A stretch of DNA of 64,000 bases, from the NCBI GenBank assembly GCA_036169595.1, contig CM069765.1, positions 4,297,501 through 4,361,500 on the forward strand, given 5' to 3'. The stretch comes from Dictyostelium firmibasis (taxonomy: Eukaryota > Evosea > Eumycetozoa > Dictyosteliales > Dictyosteliaceae). Position 1 is the stretch's first letter. Every line of letters starts with the position of its first letter. Shown in pieces: positions 61,663-64,000 of the stretch. Made by a program: the position numbers and the translations under genes. The notes under the pieces are model-generated. The model was not told the DNA's origin. It did not search any database and was given only the letters and a program-made list of their open reading frames with translations.

Positions 61663-61905
61663 AGATTAAAGGTCAAAAAAAAAAAAAAAAAAAACCAACT
61701 AATCAACATTTTTCAAACTAGATTTATAAAATAATTTACGAAAAAAAGATTTTTCTCTGATTCAGTGAAAATTTAAAAAAATTCAAAAAAATAAAAAAAT
61801 TCAAAAAAAAAAATAAATAAAAAAAAATATTATTCTTTTTAAAATTTCAAAACAAAACAAAAGAAAAAAAAAAAAAAAAAAAAAACATACATTTCAAATA
61901 ATAAG

Positions 61906-63993
61906 ATGATAATCTCACAAAAGCTCATCTTATTTCTATCGACAAAAAATCAAAAACTCAAATATTTCGTTAACACTAGTGTCTTGTTATTAGTTTTTTA
62001 TTGGGTTTATAAAAATATTTTAACTAAAAAAAATAAAAATAAAAATAATGATCAAAATAATCAAAATAATCAAAATAATATAGATTATAAAAAAAAGGAA
62101 AATGAAGATAAAACAACAACCACTACCACTACCGCCACTAAGAAATATTTTAAATTATCAAATGATATTAAAATTCATGTTTTAAGTACTAAAGAAGAAT
62201 GTGATTTAATTTTGAATGAATTTTATCAATCCCTATTATTGAAAATTGAAAGTAATAATAATAATAATAATAATGATAATAACAATAGAAATGAAGAAAA
62301 AGAACAACCAATAATAATTGATGGTGCAGATATTAAAATCAAATCATCACAACTTTTATTATTCCCAAATTGTAATGAAAAAAATAATGATGGTTTAGAT
62401 TTTATACTTGGTTTCGATGCTGAATGGAGTAATCCAAATAGTATTTTTGATGATAGAATTGATTCAACAACAATAACAACAACACAATATAATCATAAAG
62501 TTGCATTAATTCAATTATCAAGTAAAAATGAAACGTTTTTAATCCAAGTATCACAAATGTCAACTATTCCAAAATCATTAGAACAAATTTTAACTGATCC
62601 TCGTTTAATTAAAGTTGGTGTTGCAGTTTCACAAGATGCAGCAACTATTTTTCAATCATTTTCAGTGGTTACAAAAGGTTATGTTGATTTAGTACCAATT
62701 GCAAGATTAACAAACTATGAAGGAAATGGTTTAGCAAGTTTAGCATTAAGCGTTATGAATGTAACATTAGATAAATCAAATAAAATTCGTTGTGGTCATT
62801 GGGAGAATAAAAAATTAACAAAAGAACAAATTCATTATGCTGCAGCTGATGCATGGGTTGGTAGGGAAATATTTGAAATTATGTACAATACCTATAAAAA
62901 ATCAAAAATTAATCAAAATGAAAAAGATTTAATCTATACACTTTGTAGACAATTTGCTGGCGCAAGTTTTAAAAGCATAAATAAATTAAAAAATAGAGAA
63001 AACAATAATAATAATAATAATAATTCAAATAAACCAATTAGAGAGAATATGCTAAAGAAAACTGTACCTGATAAAAGAGTATTATATGATAATTGTTTAA
63101 TGTATAGTTTAGATGATGTATTATTATGTAGTATTAGTAAAAAGAAAGTTGAATGGTATGTTAGTAGACAATTAGCTGATATTATAAAAGATGAACCACT
63201 TTCAATTAAATTAAGATTTCCACCACATGGCGAAGGTCATTCAGGCGATCAATTCTATTTGACATCAAAAGATAATATTTGTGTAGTTTGTGGTTCTGAT
63301 CATAAAATTCTTCGTCATTCTATTGTACCACATTGTTATCGTCAATATTTACCAGAGGAAATTAAAAGTCATTCCTCTCATGATGTAATATTAGTTTGTT
63401 GTGATTGTCATGCAATCATGGATAAAAAAACTCAAATCATGAAAATGATCATTTCACAACAATATGGTATACCACTTGACAATGAGAATAAACAATATTT
63501 AACTGATCATACTCTATTAAAAATCACTCAAATTGCATCAATAGTTAAAAATCATTTCTTTTCAACAAATTCAATTATTAATAGTAATAACAATAATGAT
63601 AATAACAATAATAATGATAATAATATAAAAGGTAATAAAAAATGTAAAAAGAATGTTCCAATTGAAAAATTAGAGGAAATGAAGAAAATTATTTTAGAAT
63701 ATGTTGGAAAAGAAGAAATCAGTATTGAAGATCTTGATAAAATTTTAGCATTAAACCCAAAACAAAAGAATGAAAATTATATTCCTCATGAAAAACAAAT
63801 AATGGATAAAGTATTGGCTTTGGGTAGAGAAGGTATATTTGATTTCATTCGGAGTTGGAGAAGGAATTTTGTTGAAGCCATTCAACCAAAATTCCTTCCA
63901 GATCATTGGTCAATCGATAGAGTAATTTGTTGTGATAATGGTCATCGTAAACCAAAAGATCAAAGATTTAAACAAATTCAATTAAATAATTAA
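61906..63993 (+). CDS. EXD2-type 3'-5' exonuclease with HNH-like C-terminal domain
   Basis: Single exon, 695 residues, TAA stop. A short basic segment and one membrane helix (about 24-40, FVNTSVLLLVFYWVYKNIL) suggest anchoring in the mitochondrial outer membrane or ER, as for animal EXD2. The DEDDy exonuclease domain spans about 165-330: LGFDAEWSNPN supplies the first Asp and Glu, KVGVAVSQDAATI the second Asp, and HYAAADAWVGREIFE the Tyr and last Asp. The C-terminal part matches EXD2: LYDNCLMYSLDDVLLCSIS, KKKVEWYVSRQLADII, ICVVCGSDHKILRHSIVPHC, HDVILVCCDCHAI. Its paired CxxC motifs and His suggest an HNH-like zinc site. EXD2 acts on RNA or DNA ends in mitochondrial translation control or resection. 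A long Asn-interrupted linker is local. Confidence 0.93.
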   Translation: MIISQKLILFLSTKNQKLKYFVNTSVLLLVFYWVYKNILTKKNKNKNNDQNNQNNQNNIDYKKKENEDKTTTTTTTATKKYFKLSNDIKIHVLSTKEECDLILNEFYQSLLLKIESNNNNNNNDNNNRNEEKEQPIIIDGADIKIKSSQLLLFPNCNEKNNDGLDFILGFDAEWSNPNSIFDDRIDSTTITTTQYNHKVALIQLSSKNETFLIQVSQMSTIPKSLEQILTDPRLIKVGVAVSQDAATIFQSFSVVTKGYVDLVPIARLTNYEGNGLASLALSVMNVTLDKSNKIRCGHWENKKLTKEQIHYAAADAWVGREIFEIMYNTYKKSKINQNEKDLIYTLCRQFAGASFKSINKLKNRENNNNNNNNSNKPIRENMLKKTVPDKRVLYDNCLMYSLDDVLLCSISKKKVEWYVSRQLADIIKDEPLSIKLRFPPHGEGHSGDQFYLTSKDNICVVCGSDHKILRHSIVPHCYRQYLPEEIKSHSSHDVILVCCDCHAIMDKKTQIMKMIISQQYGIPLDNENKQYLTDHTLLKITQIASIVKNHFFSTNSIINSNNNNDNNNNNDNNIKGNKKCKKNVPIEKLEEMKKIILEYVGKEEISIEDLDKILALNPKQKNENYIPHEKQIMDKVLALGREGIFDFIRSWRRNFVEAIQPKFLPDHWSIDRVICCDNGHRKPKDQRFKQIQLNN

Positions 63994-64000
63994 TAAATAT

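Larger units (their letters stand above)
59491..61905. other. 2.4 kb divergent intergenic region, CudA-like / EXD2-like
   Basis: Three parts are visible. 59491-60420 is mixed sequence with a GT-rich segment (59590-59625), a GTGTGGGGG element near 59834-59842 and a second GTGTGGGTTGTGTG segment near 60062-60077. 60421-61420 is A and T homopolymers. 61425-61680 is an island of mixed sequence with several perfect inverted repeats. No believable protein frame occurs in any part. Confidence 0.6.

Overview
The window looks like nuclear chromosomal DNA of the social amoeba Dictyostelium discoideum. Non-coding sequence is almost pure A+T with long A and T homopolymers. Genes are compact, with short AT-rich GTA...AG introns. 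Coding regions are full of Asn (AAT), Gln (CAA) and Ser homorepeats, starts lie in A-rich context, and nearly every stop is TAA. I see no tRNA or rRNA genes, no CRISPR array and no recognisable transposon, retroelement or virus-like element. Exon models were built by hand by matching intron phases; nearly all close exactly in frame.

Layout. 0.5-6.2 kb: a small C2-domain protein and 6-phosphogluconate dehydrogenase (both minus), then an ammonium transporter (plus). 6.2-15 kb: a possible small RNA promoter, a ubiquitin-like/WHxHxLDT-domain protein, a four-RRM PTB-like splicing regulator, pyridoxamine-phosphate oxidase, and a TIG/IPT-domain transcription-factor-like protein. 15-24.4 kb (all minus): mitochondrial gamma-carbonic-anhydrase-like protein, ELMO protein, ILVBL/HACL2-type ThDP enzyme, Fcf2 rRNA-processing factor. 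24.4-37 kb: LisH-RasGEF, a degenerate Arf-like GTPase, an acetyl-CoA transporter (SLC33A1 type), TMEM115, mitochondrial Lon. 37-48.2 kb: a small orphan, an FNIP-repeat protein, a 3 kb gene-free stretch, a RhoGAP-SH3 protein and a giant Gln/Asn-rich protein. 48.7-56 kb: a broken chitinase-like gene, a TPX2-like spindle protein, an orphan 3' exon, and an AKTIP/FTS homologue. 56.4-64 kb: a CudA-family regulator with a long 5' flank, a non-coding island with stem-loops, and an EXD2-type nuclease.

Function. There is no operon logic, but themes recur. Mitochondrial proteins: gamma-CA, Lon, probably EXD2. Small-GTPase control: ELMO, RasGEF, RhoGAP and an Arf-like protein. Secretory/Golgi membrane: ILVBL, acetyl-CoA transporter, TMEM115, AKTIP. 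Developmental transcription: the CudA-like and TIG proteins. The points most worth following are the non-coding stem-loop island near 61.5 kb, the DUSE-like element near 6.4 kb, the TPX2 assignment, the Arf-like protein without its switch-II glutamine, the in-frame retainable intron of the TIG gene, and the two decayed genes.
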